The notes: generated by a model from the letters alone, not told the origin. 64,000 bases of DNA from Streptomyces vilmorinianum (GCF_005517195.1 NZ_CP040244.1:3614001-3678000); one strand, 5' to 3'. Positions 31,739 through 40,971 are shown, counted from the first letter of the stretch. Translations and numbers: made by a program.

Positions 31739-33832
31739 ATGCCGACCTTCACCACCGCCGACGGGACCGAACTCGCCTACCGGACGCAGGGAGAGGGGGA
31801 GCCGCTGGTCTGTCTGCCCGGCGGGCCGATGCGGGACGCCGTCTACCTCGGCGACCTCGGCGGACTGGCCGCCCACCGCACCCTGATCGTGCTCGACCCG
31901 CGCGGCACCGGCGCCAGCGCGGAGCCCGCCGACCCCGCCTCGTACCGCTGCGACCGGCAGGTGGCCGATGTCGAGGCGCTCCGGCTCCACCTCGGTCTGG
32001 ACCGGATCGATCTGCTCGGCCACTCCGCCGCCGGGAACCTGGCCACGTTGTACGCCGCGGCGCACCCCGAGCGGGTGCGCTCCCTCGTGCTGGTCACCCC
32101 GGGTGTGCGGGCCGTGGGCATCGAGGTGACGGACGAGGAGTGGGACAAGGCCGTGGAGGTGCACGCGGACCAGCCCTGGTACGCCGAGGCCCGCGCCGCG
32201 CTGGCGACGGTCGGACCCGACACCCCGCTCCCTCAGGTCATGGAGATCGTCAGCCCCTTCGCGTACGGACGCTGGGACGAGGCGGCTCAGGCGCACGCCG
32301 CCGGCATGGAGCAGGAGGCCAACTGGGAGGCGGCCGCGGCCTACTACGCGCCCGGCGCGTTCGACCCGGAGACGACCCGCGCCGCGCTGGCCGCCGTCAC
32401 CGCCCCCGTGCTGATCCTGGCCGGGGAGTACGACGGCGCACCGACCCCGGCGCGGGCGGCCGAGCTGGCGGAGCTCTTCCCGCACGCCGAGCTCGTCGTG
32501 CAGCGATGTGCGGGGCACTTCCCGTGGGTGGACGACCCCGGCGCGTTCGTCCGCTCCGTCGCGGCCTTCCTCGATGCCCGGGTCCGCACGGTCACCGTCG
32601 ACGGCGTTCGCCTCGCCTACCGGGTGTGGGGCGAGGGCCAGGCCCCGGCCGTGGTCCTGGTCCACGGCCGGGGCGGGAGCGGCGCCGACTGGACACACAT
32701 CGCCGAGGAGCTGGCCACGGACCGGCGCGTGTACGCCCTCGACCTGCGCGGCCACGGGCTGAGCGACTGGACCGGCCCGTACGGCTTCGACGTCTTCCGC
32801 GACGAGCTGCGCGGCTTCCTGAAGGAACTGGACCTCGCCGGCGCCGACGTGGTCGGCCACTCGATGGGCGGCGTCGCCGCCTACCTCCTCGCCGCGGACG
32901 AGCCGGGACTGATCGGCCGCCTCGTCGTCGAGGACGCCCCCGCCCTCTTCCCGCTCGACCCGCCGCGCGGCCCCGTCGAGCGGCCGGACGGGCCGCTCGG
33001 CCTCGACTGGGACGTCGTGGGGGCGATCAACGCCCAGCTCAACGAGCCGGACCCGGCCTGGCGCGACGCGCTGACTGCCATCACGACGCCCACCCTCGTC
33101 ATCGGCGGCGGCGAGAACAGCCACATCCCGCAGGAACGGCTGGCCTGGATGGCCGGCCGGATCCCGGACTGCCGGCTCGTCACCATCGAGACCGGACATC
33201 TCATCCATGAGTCGAAGCCGGAGGAGTTCCTCGCCGCCCTGCGGGAGTTCGGCATGCGCGACGCGCCGCCGTATGTGATCGAGCTCGGCGACCTGACGCT
33301 GCGCCGCTTCGACGCCGAGGCGGACCTCCCGGAGTTCTTCCAGGTCATAGAGGAGTCGCTGGAGCACCTCCGGCCGTGGATGGCCTGGGTCGCCGAGCAC
33401 AGCCTGGCCGGCACCACGACCTTTCTGGCCGGCCGCGCGGAGCGCTGGGCGACGGGGGAGGAGTTCGTGTACGCGATCGTGCTGGACGGGGCGATCGTCG
33501 GCGCCTGCGGGCTGTACCGCCACGACGACACCCCGGACAACACCCGCGAGATCGGCTACTGGCTGCACCCTGCCGCCACCGGCCAGGGCGTGGCCACCCG
33601 TACCGCCCGCGCCCTGGCCGAACAGGCCTTCCGCCTCCCCGGCGTCGACAACGTCGAGATCGTCCACGACTTGGCCAACCACGCCAGCGGCGCCGTCCCG
33701 GCCCGCCTCGGCTTCGCCGAGCACCTGCGCCGCCCGGCCGAACGCCTCGCTCCGGCCGAGACGGGCGAGGAACGGATCTGGCGGCTCACCCGTGCACGGG
33801 CGAAGACCCTGACCGCCGCCGAGCCCCGCTGA
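31739..33832 (+). CDS. Triple fusion: alpha/beta hydrolase, alpha/beta hydrolase, GNAT
   Basis: A 697-residue uninterrupted frame from ATG 31739. Domain 1 (1-275) is an alpha/beta hydrolase with LLGHSAAGNLA (Ser96), the acid in LAGEYDGAPTP and the His in CAGHFPWVDDP. Domain 2 (about 280-510) is a second hydrolase with VLVHGRGGSGADW, VVGHSMGGVAAY (Ser375) and ETGHLIHE (His near 487). Domain 3 (about 520-690) is a RimJ/RimL-type GNAT with LTLRRFDAEADLPEFF, EIGYWLHPAATGQGVATR and NHASGAVPARLGF. All catalytic residues appear intact. Each part normally occurs as a separate protein. Substrates are unknown. Confidence 0.85.
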   Translation: MPTFTTADGTELAYRTQGEGEPLVCLPGGPMRDAVYLGDLGGLAAHRTLIVLDPRGTGASAEPADPASYRCDRQVADVEALRLHLGLDRIDLLGHSAAGNLATLYAAAHPERVRSLVLVTPGVRAVGIEVTDEEWDKAVEVHADQPWYAEARAALATVGPDTPLPQVMEIVSPFAYGRWDEAAQAHAAGMEQEANWEAAAAYYAPGAFDPETTRAALAAVTAPVLILAGEYDGAPTPARAAELAELFPHAELVVQRCAGHFPWVDDPGAFVRSVAAFLDARVRTVTVDGVRLAYRVWGEGQAPAVVLVHGRGGSGADWTHIAEELATDRRVYALDLRGHGLSDWTGPYGFDVFRDELRGFLKELDLAGADVVGHSMGGVAAYLLAADEPGLIGRLVVEDAPALFPLDPPRGPVERPDGPLGLDWDVVGAINAQLNEPDPAWRDALTAITTPTLVIGGGENSHIPQERLAWMAGRIPDCRLVTIETGHLIHESKPEEFLAALREFGMRDAPPYVIELGDLTLRRFDAEADLPEFFQVIEESLEHLRPWMAWVAEHSLAGTTTFLAGRAERWATGEEFVYAIVLDGAIVGACGLYRHDDTPDNTREIGYWLHPAATGQGVATRTARALAEQAFRLPGVDNVEIVHDLANHASGAVPARLGFAEHLRRPAERLAPAETGEERIWRLTRARAKTLTAAEPR

Positions 33833-34440
33833 CGACGAGCGCGCCCGTATCGCGCCGGTCCCACTCCCGAGGGGCACCGCTGCCGAGGAGCCCGGGTCTC
33901 CAGGTCCTTGCCGAGCAGTCCGCCCAGACGGTCGGCGGCGGCAGCGCGGGGCTTCCGTTCCACGTGGGGTCGACGCCACGTCCTCGCGTGGGCGGGTGCA
34001 GCGCTGGAGCGGGCACCACTGCCGCCGTTCGGCGTTGGCGTGCTCGACGCAGATCCGCTCCGAGGACTGCCGTCGGCGCATCTCCCGCCAGGCGTACTGC
34101 TCGCCGAGCGGCGCGTCGCCCTTCGGCTTCTTCGGAGGGGCGCTGATCTGGTCAGGGAACTCGTGGGCCAGCCCCCGGTGGCCCTCGTCGCCCTCGGCCG
34201 TCACCTTCGGGTGGAGCCGGAACTGCTCGGCGGTACCCTCGATGCGCATCACTTGCCGGAGACGAAGGCCCGTCGTTCGGGCCAGCCTGCCTTCGGGCGG
34301 CGAACCTGGGTCTCGGCGCCATCGATCCGCAACCGGATCCCCGCGGCCTCGGCGTAGGCGAACACGTCCGCCAGGGTCCGAAGCCGCACGCCGGGTGGTC
34401 GGGGCCTGCGAACGCAGCCGGCCAAGCACCGGCCCGAGTA
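33833..34440 (-). pseudogene. Decayed IS5-type transposase remnant
   Basis: Read on the minus strand from about 34400, RLRTLADVFAYAEAAGIRLR, then IDGAETQVRRPKAGWPERRA and FVSGK, is the DDE transposase of Streptomyces IS5-like elements. A stop follows, and the frame jumps past the normal DDE segment to EGTAEQFRLHPKVTAEGDEG, PDQISAPPKKPKGDAPLGEQ and AWREMRRRQSSERICVEHAN. So there is an internal deletion plus frameshifts, and no intact product is possible. No clear terminal inverted repeats are visible. It abuts the stop of the neighbouring GNAT gene. The 33833-33980 part carries only weak traces. Confidence 0.8.
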
Positions 34441-34971
34441 TCAGGGCCTCAGCAGCCCGCCCACCCACCAGTCGTGCGGCTTGCCGTCGTTGGCGATGCT
34501 GCGATTGCGCAGTGTCCCTTCGACGGTGAAGCCGAGTTTCTCGGCGACGGCACGTGAGCCGGTGTTCCCGACCATGGCCCACCACTCGATGCGGTGCACG
34601 TCGAGCATGGCCCAGCCCCAGTCGCACAGGGCCCGAGCGGCCTCCACCGAGTACCCGCGTGCGCGCTGCTCCTTGACCGCCCAGTAACCGAGCTCCCAGA
34701 CGCCGCGGCTGATGAGGGTCAGGCAGTACGAGCCGACCAGGGCGCCGGTGTCCTTGCGGAACGCGCCGAGGGTGTAGTCCCTGTCCTCGGCCCACTGAGC
34801 GGGCAGCTTCTCGCCGACGAGCTGCTCCGCGTCCGCGCGCCGGTACGGCACCGGCACCGGGGTGTAGAACTGGATGTCCTCGTCCTGGCAGGCTTCGTAC
34901 ACCGCATCCACGTCGGCGGGCGTGAAGGCCCGCAGCACCAGACGGTCGGTCTCAAGAGTCACTGGATCCAT
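34441..34971 (-). CDS. RimJ/RimL-type GNAT acetyltransferase
   Basis: A 176-residue protein. The ATG at 34971 is chosen because MDPVTLETDRLVLRAFTPAD is the standard family opening; an upstream extension to 35028 lacks similarity. The acetyl-CoA site is AVKEQRARGYSVEAARALCD, and the end WWAMVGNTGSRAVAEKLGF followed by VEGTLRNRSI is typical. Such enzymes acetylate N-terminal amines of ribosomal proteins or small amines. The transposase remnant begins directly at its stop codon. Confidence 0.88.
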   Translation of the reverse strand: MDPVTLETDRLVLRAFTPADVDAVYEACQDEDIQFYTPVPVPYRRADAEQLVGEKLPAQWAEDRDYTLGAFRKDTGALVGSYCLTLISRGVWELGYWAVKEQRARGYSVEAARALCDWGWAMLDVHRIEWWAMVGNTGSRAVAEKLGFTVEGTLRNRSIANDGKPHDWWVGGLLRP

Positions 34972-35216
34972 CGCGGCAGTATGACCACCATCAACAAGCG
35001 GCGACCAGCGAATATCCCGACCGGGCACGGCCCATCAGACCACCCCCGGGCTGGTCAACGGCCGTCGCACACCCCAGATCAGCTGCCCCCGAGACGGAGC
35101 TACACCGCACCACCACGGGCTCTGGTGACGCGAACATGATCAGCTAGGGTGGCAGCCGGCGTCGGGCGCCGGATCTGGGCTCCCCCGTACACGTAAACAC
35201 TTATCGGAGAGCTCAG

Positions 35217-36029
35217 TTGGCTACGCGTCACCCCGTCAATGTTCTGGTCACCGCGGCATCGAGGATGACCGACTCCTCCCGGCCGGACCGCATCGACGAT
35301 CCGGTCATCGCCCGGATGCAGAGCGTCCGCACAGCGCTGGGGCTGCTGGCCACGGTGTGGCTGCTCTTCGCTTATCCGTTGCGCGTGCGGCGCCAGAGTT
35401 TCGTGCTCGGCAAGCTGGAGGAGCTGCTGATCGGCTGCGGCATCGTGCTGGTCGCCGCTGTCGTCGGCGTCGGCGTCTTCATCGTCCTGGCCCGAGAGCC
35501 CCTCGGGCGCACGTACGCGGGCCGTATCGGCGGCCCTCTGTGCGCGCTCGGCGCGATACCCCTCGGGGCGGGGGTGGTCTGGCTGATGGCGGCGGCCCTG
35601 GGCGGTGACATCGTCTCGCTCGGGGACGTCGGCCCGCACGACTTCACCTTCGGGCTGTTCGGCACCACCGTGGGCACGATGATCACCGGTCTGGTGATCG
35701 GTCTGCTGTTCGTCCTGGCGGCACTCGCCTGCGCCGCCGTTCTCGTCGCGGCGGTGTGCTTCACCCTTGCCGCCGCTGTCAAAGGCATGAACTCCTGCTT
35801 CCGCACGGGGGACGTCCATGAGCTGCTGCCGGCCCTGCTCTCACCGCTGCTGGTCTGGTCGCTCTACGGCCTTCAGCTCTTCGACGGCGCGGATGTGGCT
35901 GCTCCGCCCGTCGTGATCCACACCTTCTCGCTCGGCGGCCCGCTGTCGGTGACCCTGCTGTCCCTCTGGGAGGTGCGGCGGCTGCGCATCCGGCACGGCG
36001 TGACGCTCCGGTCCGCGCTGGGCCGGTAG
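35217..36029 (+). CDS. Multi-pass membrane protein, unknown function
   Basis: A 270-residue protein from TTG 35217 (GGAGAG upstream), with ATG 35265 as an alternative. About five or six hydrophobic segments are visible: ALGLLATVWLLFAYPL, LLIGCGIVLVAAVVGVGVFI, ALGAIPLGAGVVWLMAAAL, TTVGTMITGLVIGLLFVLAA with ALACAAVLVAAVCF, and LLPALLSPLLVWSLYGL. No transporter or enzyme motif is seen. It stands alone, upstream of a 10-bp tandem repeat. Confidence 0.65.
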   Translation: MATRHPVNVLVTAASRMTDSSRPDRIDDPVIARMQSVRTALGLLATVWLLFAYPLRVRRQSFVLGKLEELLIGCGIVLVAAVVGVGVFIVLAREPLGRTYAGRIGGPLCALGAIPLGAGVVWLMAAALGGDIVSLGDVGPHDFTFGLFGTTVGTMITGLVIGLLFVLAALACAAVLVAAVCFTLAAAVKGMNSCFRTGDVHELLPALLSPLLVWSLYGLQLFDGADVAAPPVVIHTFSLGGPLSVTLLSLWEVRRLRIRHGVTLRSALGR

Positions 36030-36085
36030 CCCGCCAAGCGGCGCAACACCTGCGAACGGTGCCCAGGCCCTCGGCCGTTTGTTTC

Positions 36086-36121
36086 GGATCAGGCCGGATC
36101 AGGCCGGATCAGGCCGGATCA
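36086..36121. repeat. Tandem 10-bp repeat
   Basis: GGATCAGGCC occurs three times (36086, 36096, 36106) with a partial fourth. It overlaps the stop codon of the TROVE gene. Confidence 0.9.
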
Positions 36122-37710
36122 GCGGTCCACGGCCAAGCGGCCTCGTGCCCGGCCTCGATGAGGCCGACCATCCGGAACGCGGCGTCCGTGAGGCCGCCGA
36201 AGGTGTGCCGGTGGGGGCCAGTGGGGCCGTGGGCGGGTCGGTACCCCGCCAGGTTCCACGTGTAGACCGGTATGTCGGCCGGGACCGGTTCGGCCGGCCC
36301 GCCGGGGCCGTAGGGGGCGGCCTGCTCGTCGGTGACGATCAGGACCCGGTCGTGCTTCCCGTAGTGGGTCCGCACCGCCTTCGTGGTGTGGGTGCCGCCG
36401 AGACGATGGAACCGTTCGAGAACCTTGAGCACCGGCTCGCCCGGTTCGAACGGCACCTGTGCGCTGCGCCAGCCGAACTCCACCAGGTCCGCCTGCTCGG
36501 CACGCATGGCCAACGCCGTGCCGAACACGGCCGCCGCGTCCGCCCTGGTCAGCTTGGATCGCTCGGAGACGGTGTCCCAGAACATGGAGTCGGACCGGTC
36601 CACCAGGATCAGGGTCCGGCCGGGCAGGGCCGGTACGTTGGCCAGGGAGTGGGCCAGGGCGTGCTCCAACGCGGGCGCCCAGCGCTGCGAGGGCGCGTGC
36701 CGGTGGGCGGCCAGGTAGCGGAAGGGGAACTGCCGGGACCGGGCGACCTCGGAGGCGTCCGCGAGCCGTGCGGCGACCCGGGCTGCGACGTTGTCCGAGA
36801 CCCCGGCCTCGTCGAAGTTCCGCAGGTTCCGCAGGAGCGCCATCGGCCCCATTGTGGGGATCACGGCTTCCCAGACGGCGGCGTCCACCGGTCCGTGGAG
36901 CCAGCCCGCCAGGGCCTCCCACGTCATGCCCGCGGCGGCCAGCCGCTCGGAGCCGCCCGGTCCGGTCACCACCGCTCGCCGCTCGTCCGGCGCCGACTCC
37001 ATCAGCGCCCGGTGGGAGGTCAGCAGGTGGTCGGAGGCCGGCGGAACCGCCTGCTCCGGGTGGTGGCGGCGGTCCAGTGCGTACCGGAAGAGCGCGCCCT
37101 GCCAGGGCTTGTCCGGGTCGGGGGAGGCGTGCACCAGGTTGAGCACGTCGCCGAAGCGCAAGGCCTTGGAGGCGGTGTCGTACTTGAGCAGGGACCGGGA
37201 CGTGTACAAGCGCCGTACGCCGTCGGCGATGCCCCGCTTCACAGGCTGCGGCACGTTCCGCCCGTACGCCGAGATCCAATGGGCGAGCAGCTCGCCGGGC
37301 TCGTCGGCGCGCTGGAGCACCGAGTCGATCACGGACCGGTTGGACGGTCCTCCGGACACCCCGGCAACGAGCCGGGCCCGCACGTACGCGGCGGCGCCCA
37401 CCAGGGACGCCGTGCGCATGGTGCCCTCGCCGCGAAGCCAGCGCAGCAGGCCGGCCGTCCACACGGGGTCCTGGACGGCGAGTTCCCCGACGAGACGGAC
37501 GTACCGGTCGTCGCGTTCCTCACCGCTCTCGTAAAAGGTGCGCTGGGCGACGAAGTTGCCGACCGCCAGGAGGAAGAGCTCCTGGCGGGGTTCACGGACA
37601 AAGGCCGGGCCGCCCGCGTAGGTGCGGAAGTCCGGCGCGGCGGGCCCTCGGTGGAGCCGTGGTGGGGTCAGGGAGCGGGCGGCCGCCGACACGTGCGGGG
37701 CCACGAGCAT
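36109..37710 (-). CDS. TROVE domain protein (Ro60/Rsr homologue)
   Basis: A 533-residue protein from ATG at 37710. TTG at 37770 would add 20 residues, and neither start has a clear ribosome site. The TROVE HEAT-repeat ring begins near FVREPRQELFLLAVGNFVAQ and continues through LRWLRGEGTMRTASLVGAAA, AYGRNVPQPVKRGIADGVRR and LLKYDTASKALRFGDVLNLV. The C-terminal vWA-like domain has a MIDAS-type ILVDRSDSMFWD and GGTHTTKAV. Bacterial Ro proteins bind Y RNAs and help RNA decay or stress survival. No RtcB or Rtc-type gene is adjacent. The 383-bp spacer upstream is the place to look for a Y RNA. Confidence 0.88.
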   Translation of the reverse strand: MLVAPHVSAAARSLTPPRLHRGPAAPDFRTYAGGPAFVREPRQELFLLAVGNFVAQRTFYESGEERDDRYVRLVGELAVQDPVWTAGLLRWLRGEGTMRTASLVGAAAYVRARLVAGVSGGPSNRSVIDSVLQRADEPGELLAHWISAYGRNVPQPVKRGIADGVRRLYTSRSLLKYDTASKALRFGDVLNLVHASPDPDKPWQGALFRYALDRRHHPEQAVPPASDHLLTSHRALMESAPDERRAVVTGPGGSERLAAAGMTWEALAGWLHGPVDAAVWEAVIPTMGPMALLRNLRNFDEAGVSDNVAARVAARLADASEVARSRQFPFRYLAAHRHAPSQRWAPALEHALAHSLANVPALPGRTLILVDRSDSMFWDTVSERSKLTRADAAAVFGTALAMRAEQADLVEFGWRSAQVPFEPGEPVLKVLERFHRLGGTHTTKAVRTHYGKHDRVLIVTDEQAAPYGPGGPAEPVPADIPVYTWNLAGYRPAHGPTGPHRHTFGGLTDAAFRMVGLIEAGHEAAWPWTADPA

Positions 37711-38093
37711 CTCGGACCAGATCTTGGAGACGCGTGGGGTGTGACGAGGCAGTGAATCCCCCGGATTCAAAAGGATCGGACGGCCCCGGCCAGAAGGTCC
37801 TACGGGGCGAGCACGCCCGCGCCTGCCGAGATCAGAAGGGGCGGCGGCACTTGGTTGTCAGAAGGAAGTAGCCGCAGCCGAGCGCATCGGAGGCGCGGTC
37901 GCGGTGCCAACTTACAAGGGCCGCCGGGCCGCACACCAGCGATTAAACGCGGGCCCGTACCTGGACTCCGACAGGGGTGCCGTTGGCCCCGGCGGGGCCC
38001 CGGCGAGGGCCCCGTGGGGGTCTACGACGGCGTGGCAGGCTCACGCGGTGGCGCGGCCTCGCCACCCGCTACGACAAGGCCGCGAGAAGCGCC
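37711..38093. other. Non-coding spacer upstream of the TROVE gene
   Basis: I find no convincing protein here. The DNA contains several GC-rich inverted segments and a less GC-rich centre (around 37850-37950). Y RNAs are often encoded next to bacterial Ro genes, so a structured RNA is possible, but I could not recognise a conserved Ro-binding helix or T-loop by eye. Confidence 0.35.
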
Positions 38094-39776
38094 CTACACC
38101 CCGCCGTCCTCGGCCGCCGCCACCGAACGGGCCCAGCGGTAGTCCGCCTTGCCGCTCGGCGACCGCTGGATCCGGTCGGTGATCACCAGCTGGCGGGGGA
38201 TCTTGTACCCGGCGAGCCGGGTGCGGCAGTGCGTCTGTACGGACTCCAGGTCGAGGGCCGGTGCCCCGGTCCTCAGCTGGACCACGGCCGCCACGTGGTT
38301 GCCCCACTTCGCGTCCGGGACCCCGGCGACCAGCGCGTCGTACACGTCCGGATGGGACTTGAGCGCCTGCTCGACCTCCTCCGGATAGACCTTCTCGCCG
38401 CCGGTGTTGATGCACTGCGAGCCGCGCCCGAGGACGGTGACGATGCCGTCCTCGTCGACGGTCGCCATGTCACCGAGCAGCACCCACCGCTCGTCGCCCT
38501 TCCGGAAGAAGGTCTCGGCCGTCTTCGCCGGGTCGTTGTAGTAGCCGAGCGGCACATGGCCGCGCTGGGCGAGGCGGCCCGGCTCGCCCACCGGCACCGG
38601 CTCGTGCGTCACCGGGTCCACCACCTGCGTGCGCTCGTTGACCTCGAGCCGGAAGCCCTTCTCCGGGCCCGAGTCGTCCGTCGCCTTGCCGTTGGACCCG
38701 GACTCCGACGAGCCGAAGTTGTTCAGGAGCAGCACGTTCGGCACCAGCTCCTGGAACTGGGCCCGTACCGTCTCCGACATGATCGCCCCGGAGGAGGAGA
38801 CGCTGAACAGCGAGGACAGGTCGGTGCCCTTGAGCGGGCCGTGGAGGGCGTCGATGAGAGGCCTGAGCATCGCGTCGCCCACCAGCGACACGCTGGAGAC
38901 CTTCTCCTTCTCGATCGTGCGGAGCACCTCTTCCGGCACGTACTTGCGGTGGATGACCACCCGCTGGCCGTAGTTGAAGGCGATGAACGAGGTCAGCGTC
39001 GAGGTCCCGTGCATCAGCGGGGGAGCGGGGAAGAACGTGAGGCCGGCGCCGCGCGCGGCGACCCGCTCGGCCAGCTCCTCGGGCCGTTTGACCGGCTCGC
39101 CCGAGGGTTCGCCGCCGAAGAGCCCGGCGAAGAAGAGGTCCTCCTGGCGCCACATGACGCCCTTCGGCATCCCCGTCGTACCGCCCGTGTAGATGATGAA
39201 GAGGTCGTCGGCGGACCGTTCCGCGAACCCGCGCTCCGGCGAACCGGCCGCCTCCGCCTCGGTGAACGGTACGCAGTCGAGAGCGGGCGCCGCCTGGAAC
39301 GAGGCGCTGTGCTGCGAAGCGGCTCGGTGAGGGGTGGTGGTCGGGCGGCGGGCGTGCGGGGTCCCCACCCGCACGAGGTGCCGCAGCTTCTCCGTCTGCG
39401 GCAGCGCCGCCGCGACCCGTCCGGTGAACTCGGCGTCGAAGACGAGCGCGGCCAGATCGGCGTCCTTGTAGAGGTAGACCAGCTCCTCCTCCACATAGCG
39501 GTAGTTCACGTTGACCGGGACGAGCCGCGCCTTCAGGCAGGCCAGGACGGTCTGCAGGTACTCGATGCCGTTGTAGAGGTGCAGGCCCAGGTGCTCGCCC
39601 GGCCGGAGGCCGGAGTCGATCAGATGGTGGGCCAGGCGGTTCGCGGCGGCGTCGAGCTGCGCGTACGTGAGCCGGCGCTCCGCCCCCGTGCCCGGGTGGT
39701 CGACGTAGACGAGCGCCTCGCGCTCCGGGACCACGTCCACGACCGATTCGAACAGGTCGGCAAGGTTGTACTCCAC
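38094..39776 (-). CDS. Acyl-CoA synthetase, FadD-like
   Basis: A 560-residue protein from GTG at 39776 with AGGAGGAAC upstream. It has the ANL-superfamily P-loop IYTGGTTGMPKGVMWRQE, the core GYYNDPAKTAETFF and LLGDMATVDEDG, and the C-terminal VLGRGSQCINTGGEKVYPEE. These are typical of actinobacterial FadD enzymes acting on fatty, steroid or other acids. It activates a carboxylate to the acyl-CoA thioester. It diverges from the crotonase gene across 177 bp and probably belongs to the same catabolic set as the genes to 44.2 kb. Confidence 0.9.
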   Translation of the reverse strand: MEYNLADLFESVVDVVPEREALVYVDHPGTGAERRLTYAQLDAAANRLAHHLIDSGLRPGEHLGLHLYNGIEYLQTVLACLKARLVPVNVNYRYVEEELVYLYKDADLAALVFDAEFTGRVAAALPQTEKLRHLVRVGTPHARRPTTTPHRAASQHSASFQAAPALDCVPFTEAEAAGSPERGFAERSADDLFIIYTGGTTGMPKGVMWRQEDLFFAGLFGGEPSGEPVKRPEELAERVAARGAGLTFFPAPPLMHGTSTLTSFIAFNYGQRVVIHRKYVPEEVLRTIEKEKVSSVSLVGDAMLRPLIDALHGPLKGTDLSSLFSVSSSGAIMSETVRAQFQELVPNVLLLNNFGSSESGSNGKATDDSGPEKGFRLEVNERTQVVDPVTHEPVPVGEPGRLAQRGHVPLGYYNDPAKTAETFFRKGDERWVLLGDMATVDEDGIVTVLGRGSQCINTGGEKVYPEEVEQALKSHPDVYDALVAGVPDAKWGNHVAAVVQLRTGAPALDLESVQTHCRTRLAGYKIPRQLVITDRIQRSPSGKADYRWARSVAAAEDGGV

Positions 39777-39953
39777 CGTTCCTCCTGACCCCGCTGGTCG
39801 TCCTGTCCCGAACTGACTCGGCGGTCATTAGAGCGCCGGGCGGCGGAGGTGGGAAGGGGTCGCGCAGAAGAATCTGACTGAGTGTCAGAAAACTATTGAA
39901 CTGGACCCGCACCTCCTGCAACCTGTTCTAGGTCTGGAGACGGGAGGACGTCC

Positions 39954-40754
39954 ATGGGTGGGACCGAACACCTCACCGTGCAGCGCGAAGGCGCCACACT
40001 CGTGCTCACACTCAACCGGCCGCAGGCCAAGAACGCGCTCTCACTGCCCATGCTGGTCGGGCTCTACGACGGCTGGCTGGAGGCGGACGCCGACGACACG
40101 ATCCGCTCCGTGGTCCTGACCGGGGCCGGCGGCTCCTTCTGCGCCGGGATGGACCTCAAGGCGCTGGCGGGCAAGGGAATGGAGGGCGAGCAGTACCGGG
40201 ACCGGATGAAGGCCGACCCCGATCTGCACTGGAAGGCGATGCTGCGCCACCACCGCCCCCGCAAACCCGTCATCGCCGCCGTCGAGGGCTACTGCGTCGC
40301 GGGCGGTACGGAGATCCTGCAGGGCACCGACATCCGGATCGCGGGCGCCTCCGCCACCTTCGGGCTCTTCGAGGTCAAGCGCGGACTCTTCCCGATCGGC
40401 GGCTCGACCGTCCGGCTGCCCCGCCAGATCGCCCGCACCCACGCCCTCGAGATGCTCCTGACCGGCCGCCCCTACAGCGCCGAGGAGGCCGCCCGGATCG
40501 GACTGGTCGGCCGGGTCGTCCCCGACGGCACGACGCTGGATGCGGCCCTGGCCGTCGCCGAGCAGATCAACGCCTGCGGACCGCTCGCCGTCGAGGCCGT
40601 GAAGGCGTCGGTGTACGAGACCGCCGAGATGGCCGAGACGGAGGGCCTGGCGGCCGAACTGAAGCGCGGCTGGCCGATCTTCGAGACGGCGGACGCGAAG
40701 GAAGGTGCCCGGGCGTTCGCGGAGAGGCGGCCGCCCGTGTACCGGCGGGAGTGA
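39954..40754 (+). CDS. Enoyl-CoA hydratase/isomerase (crotonase family)
   Basis: A 266-residue protein from ATG 39954. The crotonase fold is clear: LTLNRPQAKNALSLPMLVGL, the oxyanion-hole residues in AGGSFCAGMDLKALAGKGME, and AVEGYCVAGGTEILQGTDIR with later GLFPIGGSTVRLP. The first catalytic Glu appears in GTEILQGTD, the second is less clear, so hydratase versus isomerase activity is uncertain. It lies between the acyl-CoA synthetase and the thiolase-like genes, consistent with beta-oxidation-like chemistry. Confidence 0.88.
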   Translation: MGGTEHLTVQREGATLVLTLNRPQAKNALSLPMLVGLYDGWLEADADDTIRSVVLTGAGGSFCAGMDLKALAGKGMEGEQYRDRMKADPDLHWKAMLRHHRPRKPVIAAVEGYCVAGGTEILQGTDIRIAGASATFGLFEVKRGLFPIGGSTVRLPRQIARTHALEMLLTGRPYSAEEAARIGLVGRVVPDGTTLDAALAVAEQINACGPLAVEAVKASVYETAEMAETEGLAAELKRGWPIFETADAKEGARAFAERRPPVYRRE

Positions 40755-40758
40755 CCTT

Positions 40759-40971
40759 TCCCCACCCCGCCCCTTCCCGAACCGGGGCTCCGCCCCGGAC
40801 CCCGCGCCTCAAACTCCCCCTACGCCCTGAGGGCGTGAGGGGACCCCCAGCGAGGCTGAATGCTCCGCCCCGGGGGCGGAATTTCAGCCCGTCCGGCGAT
40901 TGAGGACACGGCCGCAGGCCGTACGGGGGTCTGGGGGCTTGCCCCCAGTTCGGGAAGGGGCGGGGTGGGGA
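40759..40971. repeat. 213-bp intergenic element with perfect 24-bp inverted ends
   Basis: The bases 40759-40782 and 40948-40971 are exact inverted complements. Inside are further hairpins (CCGGGGCTCCGCCCCGG near 40783, and GGGGGCTTGCCCCC near 40933) and an AGCCCGTCCGGCGATTGAGG stretch. Related sequences are familiar from many Streptomyces intergenic regions. It probably acts as a terminator and is perhaps a miniature mobile repeat. Confidence 0.75.

Noticed and set aside
31640..34795. A 1051-codon open frame on the minus strand
   Set aside because: It is antisense to the hydrolase-GNAT fusion and shows the codon-position shadow expected of high-GC DNA. Only its first part matches anything, and that is the transposase remnant already listed.
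36079..37755. Plus-strand 558-codon frame over the TROVE gene
   Set aside because: Its composition is typical of an antisense shadow, and the minus strand gives clear TROVE and vWA motifs.
37711..38093. Definite Y RNA
   Set aside because: I could not identify the conserved Ro-binding helix or a T-loop, so it is reported only as a possibility.
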